Assembly (NCBI GenBank): GCA_038045265.1
Contig: JBBSYL010000018.1
Coordinates: 1-19,718 of the forward strand
Direction of reading: 5' to 3'
Length of the DNA: 19,718 nt
Source: SICV01 sp038045265
GTDB lineage: Archaea; Nanobdellota; Nanobdellia; Pacearchaeales; GW2011-AR1
Below, in pieces: positions 1 to 6,619 of the stretch. Position 1 is the first letter of the stretch; each line of letters begins with the position of its first letter. The translations under genes and the position numbers were made by a program. The notes under the pieces were generated by a model, which saw only the letters and a list, made by a program, of their open reading frames with translations, had not been told where the DNA came from and searched no databases.

Positions 1-42
1 ATAGAATATTGTGCTAGAGATTTACGAGGGATAAACCTCTAA
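1..42 (+). CDS. Possible C-terminal tail of an upstream gene (partial)
   Basis: Frame 1 is open from the window edge to a TAA at 40-42 and reads IEYCARDLRGINL; the other two plus frames stop within the first 40 bases or sooner. Thirteen residues are too few to name a family, so this is only a candidate for the end of a gene lying upstream. The stop would leave 55 nt before rpoL, which is typical of the spacing in this window. It could equally be non-coding leader sequence. Confidence 0.3.
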   Translation: MEYCARDLRGINL

Positions 43-68
43 GGTGACAGTATCACATTGACAAAAGG

Positions 69-76
69 TTTTTAAA
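69..76 (+). promoter_or_regulatory. TATA box of rpoL
   Basis: TTTTTAAA preceded by AAAGG (BRE-like purines). Its centre lies about 25 nt before the A of the rpoL ATG at 98, the distance expected between an archaeal TATA box and the transcription start, so the message would be leaderless. There is no Shine-Dalgarno before this ATG. Confidence 0.6.
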
Positions 77-97
77 CTAACTTTTGTGCATTGAAAT

Positions 98-352
98 ATG
101 AATATAAAGATTTTAAGAGAAGAGAAGAATGAAATTGAATTGGAGTTGAATAATGTCACTATTGCAGAAATATTAAGGGTCTATTTAAATGAGCAAGGGA
201 TAGAATTTGCCGCCTGGAAGAGAGAGCATCCAAGCAAGCCAGTGACATTTTTGATAAAAAGTTCTGGAAAAACTATTGCGAAGGCTGTTGCTGAAGCTAT
301 TGCACAGATAAATAAGGACTGCGATTCCCTGCTTAAGGGTATAAAGAAGTAG
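98..352 (+). CDS. rpoL: DNA-directed RNA polymerase subunit L (Rpb11 homologue)
   Basis: Small subunit of the archaeal RNA polymerase. With subunit D it forms the heterodimer that nucleates core assembly, like Rpb3/Rpb11 in eukaryotes and the alpha dimer in bacteria. The 84-aa product has the family layout: an N-terminal beta strand (NIKILREEKNEIELELNN), a helix leading into the hallmark region FAAWKREHPSKPVTFLIKSSG (about 38-58, cf. family 'FA.Y...HP......I.T.G'), then a long C-terminal helix rich in Ala and Lys. Length fits archaeal RpoL (about 85-100 aa). The family's glycine-rich loop before the C-terminal helix is shortened. The ATG at 98 sits 25 nt from a TATA box and lacks a Shine-Dalgarno, consistent with leaderless translation. 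It is followed 47 nt later by a small membrane protein gene that does have a Shine-Dalgarno and may be cotranscribed. Confidence 0.9.
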   Translation: MNIKILREEKNEIELELNNVTIAEILRVYLNEQGIEFAAWKREHPSKPVTFLIKSSGKTIAKAVAEAIAQINKDCDSLLKGIKK

Positions 353-386
353 TTATCTTTATTAAGATCAAATGATAAAATATTAT

Positions 387-394
387 AAGGAGGT
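387..394 (+). promoter_or_regulatory. Shine-Dalgarno of the 64-aa membrane protein gene
   Basis: AAGGAGGT lies 5 nt before the ATG at 400 and is close to a perfect anti-16S match. Its presence on this internal gene, and its absence before rpoL and radB, suggests that the 64-aa gene is translated from an rpoL-led polycistronic message. Confidence 0.7.
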
Positions 395-399
395 AAAAA

Positions 400-594
400 A
401 TGGGCTGTAATTGTAAAGTAACCGAAGCAGTTATTGCGATAGTTATAATAGTCTTTGCACTTTGGTCAGGTCTTTCTTGGGCTAAGTGGATAGTTGTTAT
501 TGCTGCTGTGTTGTTGCTCATCCATTCTTGCGCGTGCAAGAGCTGTGCTACAAGCATGAATGGGATGGCTTCTTCAAAGAAAAAGAGGAAGTAA
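400..594 (+). CDS. Small two-helix membrane protein with cysteine clusters
   Basis: Function unknown. The 64-aa product has two hydrophobic segments, roughly residues 9-27 and 30-43, forming a membrane hairpin with a short loop (SGLSWAKW). Cysteines lie at positions 3 and 5 (C-x-C) and at 44, 46 and 49 (C-x-C-x-x-C), so both clusters end up on the same side of the membrane. The lysine-rich tail (SSKKKRK) suggests by the positive-inside rule that this side is cytoplasmic. Metal binding or disulfide formation is possible but unproven. The start is fixed by a strong Shine-Dalgarno. The gene sits between rpoL and radB; it may share a transcript with rpoL, while radB has its own TATA box. Confidence 0.8.
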   Translation: MGCNCKVTEAVIAIVIIVFALWSGLSWAKWIVVIAAVLLLIHSCACKSCATSMNGMASSKKKRK

Positions 595-605
595 ATAAGC
601 TATTA

Positions 606-611
606 TTTTTT
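606..611 (+). terminator. Oligo-T tract after the small membrane gene
   Basis: Six consecutive T, 12 nt beyond the stop of the 64-aa gene and just before the radB TATA box. Archaeal RNA polymerase terminates on oligo-T without a hairpin, so this could end the rpoL transcript. The call is weak because short T tracts are frequent in such AT-rich DNA. Confidence 0.25.
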
Positions 612-620
612 GTTTAGTTA

Positions 621-630
621 TTTTTATATA
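621..630 (+). promoter_or_regulatory. TATA box of radB
   Basis: TTTTTATATA, centred about 26 nt before the ATG at 652, indicating a leaderless radB message. An out-of-frame ATG at 648 is 4 nt upstream and is not used in this reading. Confidence 0.6.
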
Positions 631-651
631 GGTTGAGTAAGCCAGTTATGT

Positions 652-1338
652 ATGGTTAAGATATCTGCTGGCAGTTATGATCTTAATAAATGGCTTTTTG
701 GAGGGTATGAGAGAGATATAGTAACTGTCCTTTATGGAGATTCTGGAACTGGAAAAACAAACTTCTGCCTGCTTGCTGCAGTGTCACAGGCAAAAAAAGG
801 AAATAAGGTTATATTTGTAGATACTGAAGGCGGATTTAGTGTTGAAAGAGTTAAACAAATAGCTGGGGAAGATTATGATATTGTTTTAAAGAATATAGTT
901 TTGCTGAATCCTGTGAATTTTGAAGAACAGAAAAAATCTTTTGACAAATTACAAGAATATCTAAAGAAAGAAGTGAGTTTGATAATGGTTGATGGGATGA
1001 CTATGTTGTATAGAATGGCATTTGCTGAGGCCAGAGAGAAAAATGAAGAAGAGCTAAAAAAAATAAATGTTGAATTGGTTAAGCAAATGCGGACGCTTGC
1101 TGAGATAGCAAGGAAAAGACAGATACCAGTTATTCTTACGAATCAAGTTTACAGCTGGGATGATGAGAAGAAGATGGTGGGGGGAGACATTTTAAGATAT
1201 TGGAGTAAGTGCCATATAGAGCTGACAAATGATGCAGGAAAGAGGGTGGCATATTTGAGAAAACATAGAAGTTTGAAAGAATCAAGCTTAGATTTTCAGA
1301 TATATGAGAAAGGGGTTAGGAAGAAGGGTTGGATTTAA
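652..1338 (+). CDS. radB: DNA repair and recombination protein RadB
   Basis: Archaeal RecA/Rad51 paralogue that acts in the cytoplasm as an accessory or regulatory factor in homologous recombination rather than as the main strand-exchange protein (RadA). The 228-aa product is a bare RecA-fold ATPase without the N-terminal helix-hairpin-helix domain of RadA, which is the size and shape expected of RadB. Walker A GDSGTGKT is at 29-36. A RecA-like VDTEGGFS lies at about 56-63. Walker B SLIMVDG is at about 109-115. The L1/L2 region carries a conserved LTNQVYS (about 162-168) and a GGD motif. A TATA box 26 nt upstream supports the start. The last 23 nt overlap the convergent ABC permease gene on the other strand. 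Confidence 0.9.
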   Translation: MVKISAGSYDLNKWLFGGYERDIVTVLYGDSGTGKTNFCLLAAVSQAKKGNKVIFVDTEGGFSVERVKQIAGEDYDIVLKNIVLLNPVNFEEQKKSFDKLQEYLKKEVSLIMVDGMTMLYRMAFAEAREKNEEELKKINVELVKQMRTLAEIARKRQIPVILTNQVYSWDDEKKMVGGDILRYWSKCHIELTNDAGKRVAYLRKHRSLKESSLDFQIYEKGVRKKGWI

Positions 1339-2110
1339 CTTTTTCGTTTATTTTTTTAATTAGATTATGAATGTTTTGCTCTGATTTTTCGTACATAATC
1401 TTTCCAATTATAAGTGTGCCGAATGTAATAATTAGGACTCCTGCTATAATTTTTGTTTCAGGAATTGAATGATAGACTACCAAATCTCTGAATAGGTCTA
1501 TGAAATAATATAGGGGATTGATGTTATTTATCAGTGCTACGCTTGGTTGAGAGTTCATCCTATAGAAGATAGGGGTTATGAACCAGAGAGCCCTAGAGAT
1601 AATTTGCCAGACGTAAGATGTATCTCTTATGTATAAATTGGAGATGAAAAATATAATTGCAATATAGTAGACAAATATTGAAAATATTACTAAGAGTGGG
1701 ACGTAGAAAATTAGAGGAGAAAGGTCGCCTGTCACGAAAAGCATTATTGCTGCAAATACAATTATTTCGCCTAAATGAAGAAATAGGTGCTTCAATATTA
1801 TGCTTCTTATCATTATGTCATAATTTGTCTTAGGGTTTTTGTCAAGCAAGTCTTTTCTTCTGTCAAGAGAAATAGATTCTCTGACTATGTTCTGGAAGAG
1901 TCTGAGAAGCATGAGCCCCATAAGAAGATATAGCGGGTAATATAGAATGTTTCTTCCAATTCTGCCTTGAAAGACAAAGAGCATAGCTAAAAAGATAACC
2001 AAAGGTTCTATGATGTACCAAATAAGCCCAAGTTTGCTCTCTTTCATTTTGTAGTCGAGACTTTTTTTAGCAACTTTTAAGCTGGATTTAAGATTTTCAA
2101 GGAAGCCCAT
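1316..2110 (-). CDS. ABC-2 type permease, polysaccharide/polyol-phosphate export family
   Basis: Membrane subunit of an ABC exporter of the Wzm/TagG kind, which moves lipid-linked glycans across the membrane. The 264-aa length is typical. The cytoplasmic N-terminal amphipathic stretch precedes the family signature around residues 22-40 (KESKLGLIWYIIEPLVIF, like the 'K..LG..W.ll.Pl' motif). About six hydrophobic segments follow. The PIFYRMN and INPLYYFIDLFRDLV segments match the conserved periplasm-facing and re-entrant regions (cf. 'NP.....R'). The partner ATPase (Wzt/TagH type) is not encoded in the window. It is the last gene of a minus-strand glycan cluster but has its own TATA box at 2131-2138. 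The substrate is unknown; a surface glycan is inferred from the neighbours. Confidence 0.83.
   Translation of the reverse strand: MGFLENLKSSLKVAKKSLDYKMKESKLGLIWYIIEPLVIFLAMLFVFQGRIGRNILYYPLYLLMGLMLLRLFQNIVRESISLDRRKDLLDKNPKTNYDIMIRSIILKHLFLHLGEIIVFAAIMLFVTGDLSPLIFYVPLLVIFSIFVYYIAIIFFISNLYIRDTSYVWQIISRALWFITPIFYRMNSQPSVALINNINPLYYFIDLFRDLVVYHSIPETKIIAGVLIITFGTLIIGKIMYEKSEQNIHNLIKKINEKVKSNPSS
1351..1357 (+). terminator. Oligo-T tract downstream of radB
   Basis: Seven T, 13 nt after the radB stop, inside the 3' end of the convergent permease gene. This is a plausible archaeal oligo-T terminator. If used, radB transcription ends within the coding region of its neighbour, and the two 3' ends would be antisense to each other. 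Confidence 0.3.
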
Positions 2111-2130
2111 GTTTTATTTAAGATAGTATG

Positions 2131-2138
2131 TTTAAATA
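2131..2138 (-). promoter_or_regulatory. TATA box of the ABC permease gene
   Basis: On the minus strand this reads TATTTAAA, preceded by AAGAAGA. Its centre is about 24 nt from the ATG at 2110, so the permease can be transcribed on its own, leaderless, in the 39-nt gap after the fusion gene. Confidence 0.55.
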
Positions 2139-2149
2139 TCTTCTTTTGA

Positions 2150-4003
2150 TTAAGGATGAATATTTGGCAAAGGATTTATTAACCTTAGTTTGGAGTAAAG
2201 CAAGGGAGACATCTTTTTTATTATAATACCTATCTGGCCTGCTTGTCTATCCAAAAAATAATAAATAATAGGTTGAGTATTTATTTTTTTAATCATTACA
2301 AGACGTTTTCTAATAGAAAGGTATATATGATAATAATATGTTTTTATTACGCTCCACCTATCTGCAGGTTTATGAAGTTTGTCGATGTCTAGTTTGTTGA
2401 ATTTTTTTAGATTATTTTTCCATTGTTTGTGATGGAGGCTTTTGGGCTTCCAGGGTTTAATTTCCGGGGAACCTACAAAGTGAAGATTAATTCCTTTTAT
2501 TTTTCCTATTTTTAAACCCATATCTTCTATTGCGGAAGGAATGTGCATGTTGTATGGCTTAGGTAAATAATGGGTGATTTTTTGGAAATATAGTCCTAGG
2601 ACGCCTTCTTCTGTTTTTATTACTGAGCCATATTTTTTCTGAAATGCTATAATATCTTTAAATGTATTTTTATTAATTATATTTGTACTTAATGCTATTA
2701 CCCCTGCATTGAACCCTCTCTTTTCCAAATCGTAGTTTGAAGCGATTTCTTTCTGTAGATTTCTTTCATTTTTTTCAACTCTACCCACAAGTTTCACCAT
2801 CTTATGATTTAAGTTTCTGTCTTGGTAGCTTGATACTACATTAAAATCATGCACTTTTGAAAGTTTGTCGAGATCGGCCTTTACTAATATATCGCTGTCT
2901 AGGAAAAGAACATTTTTCCATCTTTTCATATTTTCTTTGAATATATAAAGCTTTGAACTTACTATATTTGGATGAGGACTTTTTAGACCGAATAAAGGTT
3001 TGCAGTTTTTTATGTAGATTCCTTTCTTTCTGAATTCTTCAAGTTCTTTTTCAGGTATTTTATATGAAAGAAGCAGGTAATCTCCTTTCCAACCTCCACT
3101 AAAATGTGCCCCTGCAAAGAGCTGTTTAGCCTGGTCTATGTTTTTAATGTCTGCGAGAGTTACAAGAACAGAATCTCTGTAATATTTTTTGGAGAGTATC
3201 TCTGTCCCGTTTATTTTGCCAAATATCTTTTCTGATAATTTTATAAGTTTTACATCTTTTACTGCTTCTCTAAATACTTCATGATGTTTATATGTTTTCC
3301 ATCTTTGCAGAACCTTCATTTTTTCTGTATGGTTATTAAATTTAAGACCATCAAAGGAACTTCCATTTCCTATATTGGGAACTTGTTTAAAATTCTTATC
3401 TGTAAATTCCAAGCCAAGAGATTTAGATATTTTTTTTCTGTATGTTTTGCTTGAATACCAAAGATTGTAATTTATCACAAATTTATTTTTTAAGTAGTTT
3501 GTTTTGCCAATAAATTCTTTAGCGTAACTTTTCCAGAGACTTGAGATTTTTCTTGCATCTTTTTTTGTTCTTAAGGGAATTTTGTTTTGGGTAGTGTATT
3601 CTCTTTTTAGTCTGCTTGCAAAGAGATTATATGGGTCTCTAAGTATGAGAAGGTCAAACTTTTTCTTTGAAGAACCTATCCAAGAGTCACGATTTTTCTC
3701 AAATTTTTTAGTGGCTATTTCAGAAATCTTTTCGTCCTCATAATTATAAACTATACATTGTTTTTTTTCATGCAAACCGGACTTCTCTTTTTCAATATTT
3801 AAAGCAGAAGTATTGCTTCCTTGTTTTATACTATGTGAAAGAAAAGGATTTTTGTTTGGAGAAACATGGTTTAAGATGCATATTTTTCCTTTGAAATGGC
3901 CTAAGAGCCAGTTGATTATTGGGTGATTGCCTGTTCTCTGCATTCCAATTACTCTGAATTCATATTCATTGATGTAATTTCCCCTTTTTTCTTTAATTTT
4001 CAT
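2150..4003 (-). CDS. Fusion of sulfotransferase-like domain and GT8-family glycosyltransferase
   Basis: The 617-aa protein reads as two enzymes in one chain. The N-terminal part (about 14-260) resembles PAPS-dependent sulfotransferases. RVIGMQRTGNHPIINWLL at 17-34 occupies the place of the 5'-phosphosulfate loop. LRDPYNLFASR at 121-131 matches the 3'-phosphate-binding motif, with R122 and S130. The C-terminal part (about 277-540) is a GT8, retaining GT-A-fold transferase: GWKGDY near 304-309, the metal-binding DxD at D369-S370-D371 (VLFLDSDILV), FNAGVIAL at 431-438, and H508 with G511 and KPW at 516-518, matching the family's H..G..KPW motif. About 75 basic, partly amphipathic residues end the chain. 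The start overlaps the GT4 gene by 11 nt without a Shine-Dalgarno, suggesting coupled translation. A cytoplasmic role in adding and sulfating a sugar is inferred; acceptor and donor are unknown. Confidence 0.8.
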   Translation of the reverse strand: MKIKEKRGNYINEYEFRVIGMQRTGNHPIINWLLGHFKGKICILNHVSPNKNPFLSHSIKQGSNTSALNIEKEKSGLHEKKQCIVYNYEDEKISEIATKKFEKNRDSWIGSSKKKFDLLILRDPYNLFASRLKREYTTQNKIPLRTKKDARKISSLWKSYAKEFIGKTNYLKNKFVINYNLWYSSKTYRKKISKSLGLEFTDKNFKQVPNIGNGSSFDGLKFNNHTEKMKVLQRWKTYKHHEVFREAVKDVKLIKLSEKIFGKINGTEILSKKYYRDSVLVTLADIKNIDQAKQLFAGAHFSGGWKGDYLLLSYKIPEKELEEFRKKGIYIKNCKPLFGLKSPHPNIVSSKLYIFKENMKRWKNVLFLDSDILVKADLDKLSKVHDFNVVSSYQDRNLNHKMVKLVGRVEKNERNLQKEIASNYDLEKRGFNAGVIALSTNIINKNTFKDIIAFQKKYGSVIKTEEGVLGLYFQKITHYLPKPYNMHIPSAIEDMGLKIGKIKGINLHFVGSPEIKPWKPKSLHHKQWKNNLKKFNKLDIDKLHKPADRWSVIKTYYYHIYLSIRKRLVMIKKINTQPIIYYFLDRQAGQIGIIIKKMSPLLYSKLRLINPLPNIHP

Positions 4004-5087
4004 GTTGCTTTTTTATTTCTTCTTTTATCTTTTCGATAAATCTTTTAGTGTCAAATTTTTTTGCTTGTTTGAGGCAGGCATTTTTGTATTTTTCAGGTTT
4101 TTTACCTATTGTTTTTATTGCATTTATTAGTTTTTCGGTGTTTATATCATTTATTAAAAGCCCTGTTTTACCGTTGATTATGGTCTCTTTGTAGCCTCCT
4201 TCGTTTGGTGCTATTACTGGCTTTCCTGATGCCATTGCTTCTACAGGAGTCATTCCGTAATCCTCTTTATAAGATGTTGTGATAAAACCCTTGCACTCTG
4301 AATATAGTTTAATTAATTTTTTCTGGTCTATCCAGTGGAGAATTTCTACATTGTTTGGTTTTATTCTTTTTATGTAATTCGCGTATGATTTGAAATGTTT
4401 TGAGCCTTCATAACTTCCAACTATTACCAACTTTTCTTCTGGCATCTCTCTAAATGCTTTTACCTGCATATCGACCTTTTTATGGGAGATTAGTCTGTTT
4501 ACCGACAACCAGTAATTCTTATTCTTTTTATATTTGTATTTTGTTGTTTCAGTTGGAGGATAAATTACTGTAGAATCTCTAGAGAGGTATTTTTTTACTC
4601 TGTTTTGCACATTTTTTGATATTGCTACTATTTTATTTATATTTTTTATGTCTTTTTTATTTATTGCCCTTCTTATTCTGACCCAGAGGTCAAAAAGTAG
4701 TCTGCCTCTCCAAGGTACAGTATTTTCTCTGGTATATCTATAAAGGTCGTATATTTCTCTTGTTGGGGAATAAACATACCATATGTTTGGTTTATTGTGG
4801 AGTGCTCCGGAGAGGGCCCAGTCGCCAGCGATTATGTAAAAATCATATTTTTTCTTTAGGTTCAATTTTCTGAACTTCCAGTATGCAAATTCTTGTCTGA
4901 AGGGGGCATTTATTGGTATTTTTCCTATTGAATATATTTTTATATCATCAAAGCCCATTTTTTTTATCTTTTCTTTGTCAATATTTGTAGTGTAAATATC
5001 TGCTTTTAATTCTCTTGCCAAGATTAAGTCAACATATTCTGCTCCGCCTATGTTGTCCATAAAATTGTGGAAGATGGCTATTCTCAT
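3993..5087 (-). CDS. Glycosyltransferase family 4 (GT-B fold)
   Basis: Retaining nucleotide-sugar glycosyltransferase of the GT4 type, probably acting on the cytoplasmic side in glycan assembly. Numbering from the upstream ATG at 5102, the acceptor-side loop is at 19-22 (GGAE), the donor-domain start YWLSVNRLISHKKVD is near 197-211 with conserved R203 and K208/K209, and the E-x7-E motif is E280...E288 in SYKEDYGMTPVEAMASGKPV, followed by the NEGGYKE nucleotide-sugar loop. I prefer the ATG at 5087 (MRIAIFHN, 364 aa) over 5102. The family begins at this strand, and a TTTTTAAA box identical to that of rpoL lies 26 nt before 5087 but only 11 nt before 5102. First gene of a three-gene minus-strand set; its 3' end overlaps the sulfotransferase/GT8 gene by 11 nt. 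Confidence 0.88.
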   Translation of the reverse strand: MRIAIFHNFMDNIGGAEYVDLILARELKADIYTTNIDKEKIKKMGFDDIKIYSIGKIPINAPFRQEFAYWKFRKLNLKKKYDFYIIAGDWALSGALHNKPNIWYVYSPTREIYDLYRYTRENTVPWRGRLLFDLWVRIRRAINKKDIKNINKIVAISKNVQNRVKKYLSRDSTVIYPPTETTKYKYKKNKNYWLSVNRLISHKKVDMQVKAFREMPEEKLVIVGSYEGSKHFKSYANYIKRIKPNNVEILHWIDQKKLIKLYSECKGFITTSYKEDYGMTPVEAMASGKPVIAPNEGGYKETIINGKTGLLINDINTEKLINAIKTIGKKPEKYKNACLKQAKKFDTKRFIEKIKEEIKKQHEN

Positions 5088-5102
5088 TTTAATTTTTATC
5101 AT

Positions 5103-5157
5103 ATTTTAGTTTAAAAAAGTATATATACTGCGTTTTAAGGTTTGTTCTTAGAGTAAA
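5103..5157. promoter_or_regulatory. Divergent promoter region between the GT4 and sulfotransferase/GT-like genes
   Basis: This 55-nt spacer must serve both directions. On the minus strand TTTTTAAA at 5110-5117 fits a leaderless start at 5087. A perfect 10-bp palindrome GTATATATAC lies at 5119-5128 and could seat TBP in either orientation. On the plus strand GTTTTAAGG at 5132-5140 is centred about 22 nt before the ATG at 5158. Which box drives the plus gene cannot be settled by eye. Confidence 0.45.
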
Positions 5158-6585
5158 ATGGCAATTTTATGTAAAAAGTGCAGAGAAAAAGGATTAGAGT
5201 TTACTGCTCCGGAGGATCTAGATGTACTTGTTTGCTCTTATGGGGGTGTTGGGACAACTCTTTTCATAGACTTTATCTCAAAGTATAAAAGGGTAAATTG
5301 CGTTGATGATTGTGATAGGTATAAGCATTTAATAAATCCTCCAAATGTTCAAAAAAAATGTTTTAAGGCAATATACCTTTTTGGGGATCCTATAGCTTCT
5401 TTAATCTCTTTGTTTAGGAGAAATTATCAGAATGCGCATGCTGAGAAAATTATGGATATTGAAGATTGGGATAAAATAGCGAGCTTAGAGAATATAGATA
5501 AATATGCATCAGAAGAGTATGATTTGTTTAAATTTAAAAGACATTTTGATTTGTGGAAGAATTCTAAGACCGATTATCCTGTACTTTTTGTAAAGTTTGA
5601 AGATTTGTGGAAGAATATGGGAAAAATACTTGATTTTTTGGAAATTCCTAAATCTGCTTTGCAGGATTTTCCAAAGCAGAGAGAAAGAGAGTCCAAATTG
5701 AGTAGCTTAGATAAAAAAACAGCGGAAAGTTTAAAGAGAATTTATGGCAAATTTGCTGAACAAATAAAAAGAGAAAAATCTCTTTTCTTTAATAAATATA
5801 AGAAAAAAAATGAGATTATAGGGAAGAAAAAAGTGAATCTTTTAATTCAGTATTATAAGGATGATATGCCAGAAAGACAAAAAGAATTAGAAGAGTGCAT
5901 AAAAAGAAACATAAATGATAATGGTATAGACAGAATATTCATGTTTTTTCCTAAAGAGGTAAATGCGAGCCATATTAAAAGTAAAAAGGTGAAGAAAATT
6001 TTTCTTAGAAAACAGTTAACATATTGGGATTGCTTTAATTTTGCAAATTCGAGACTTTCTGGAGATATATGTGTAATTGCCAATACCGATATTTATTTTG
6101 ATGAAAGCTTGGCTATAGTGAGCAGAGCCAATTTTAGAAATCTTCTTATTGCTTTAACAAGGCATGACATAATGCCTGATGGAAGTGCTGGATTAATGAA
6201 AAATCCTGTTAAAAGAGATAAAGAATATAAGAAAATAGATCCTGCACATTCCCAAGATGTTTGGATATTCAGGCCGCCAATTGTGAAGTCAGAATCTAAT
6301 TTTATAATGGGCAGGGCAGGATGCGAGAGGGCGCTTGCGCGGGAACTTTTGAATAAAAAAATAAATGTAATCAACCCAAGTTTGATAATAAAAACCTATC
6401 ATCTTCATTTAACTCAGAAGAGAAATCCAGAGTTTAATGAGTCTTATATAAAAAGAGAAATTGTGTCTCCTTTGCCTCCCTCAAATGTTATTCCATTAGA
6501 TTATTATCCTGAATTAAAAGAGGTATCCAACATTAAAGAAATGGTAGAATTTATTAAAAAGATGAAAATTAGTTTAAGTGTATAG
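5158..6585 (+). CDS. Fusion of sulfotransferase-like domain and GT-A-like domain
   Basis: The 475-aa product has a second sulfotransferase-like N-terminal half joined to a different glycosyltransferase-like half. Residues 22-40 (DVLVCSYGGVGTTLFIDFI) hold a P-loop-like turn where the phosphosulfate loop would sit, AIYLFGDPIASLISLFRRN at 71-89 stands where the 3'-phosphate motif is expected, and VLFVKFEDLW at 142-151 is a strand common in sulfotransferases. The usual Arg of the 'RDP' motif is replaced by Gly (GDP), so activity is uncertain. The C-terminal half (about 225-440) resembles a GT-A-like family found beside capsule genes: VNLLIQYY, then FANSRLSGDICVIANTDIYFD (296-316, metal-binding D at 311 and 315), SQDVWIF (365-371), MGRAGCE (384-390) and YHLHLTQKR (414-422). 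It diverges from the GT4/ST-GT8 unit across a 55-70 nt spacer. I infer a role in the same surface glycan. Confidence 0.7.
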   Translation: MAILCKKCREKGLEFTAPEDLDVLVCSYGGVGTTLFIDFISKYKRVNCVDDCDRYKHLINPPNVQKKCFKAIYLFGDPIASLISLFRRNYQNAHAEKIMDIEDWDKIASLENIDKYASEEYDLFKFKRHFDLWKNSKTDYPVLFVKFEDLWKNMGKILDFLEIPKSALQDFPKQRERESKLSSLDKKTAESLKRIYGKFAEQIKREKSLFFNKYKKKNEIIGKKKVNLLIQYYKDDMPERQKELEECIKRNINDNGIDRIFMFFPKEVNASHIKSKKVKKIFLRKQLTYWDCFNFANSRLSGDICVIANTDIYFDESLAIVSRANFRNLLIALTRHDIMPDGSAGLMKNPVKRDKEYKKIDPAHSQDVWIFRPPIVKSESNFIMGRAGCERALARELLNKKINVINPSLIIKTYHLHLTQKRNPEFNESYIKREIVSPLPPSNVIPLDYYPELKEVSNIKEMVEFIKKMKISLSV

Positions 6586-6589
6586 TAAG

Positions 6590-6599
6590 TTTTATATAT
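6590..6599 (+). promoter_or_regulatory. TATA box of the two-helix membrane protein gene
   Basis: TTTTATATAT, starting 5 nt after the preceding gene's stop and centred about 25 nt before the ATG at 6620. This spacing decides the start codon of the next gene. Confidence 0.55.
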
Positions 6600-6619
6600 G
6601 CTATTATTACCCAATTTTT

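Noticed and set aside
20..60. Two small hairpins (GAGG/CCTC at 26-39 and GTGA/TCAC at 44-56) before rpoL, considered as the end of a structured RNA.
   Set aside because: Stems of four base pairs are expected by chance, the first overlaps a possible coding tail, and no C/D box, tRNA or other RNA signature is seen.
5158..5217. A zinc ribbon at the N terminus of the second fusion protein (CKKC).
   Set aside because: Only one C-x-x-C pair is present near the start; the next cysteine is at residue 26 in a predicted strand, so a four-ligand zinc site is not supported.
6578..6619. Upstream ATG at 6578 as the start of the two-helix membrane protein.
   Set aside because: It would overlap the preceding gene, lie upstream of the TATA box at 6590-6599 and add an odd Tyr/Phe-rich leader; the ATG at 6620 has ideal TATA spacing.
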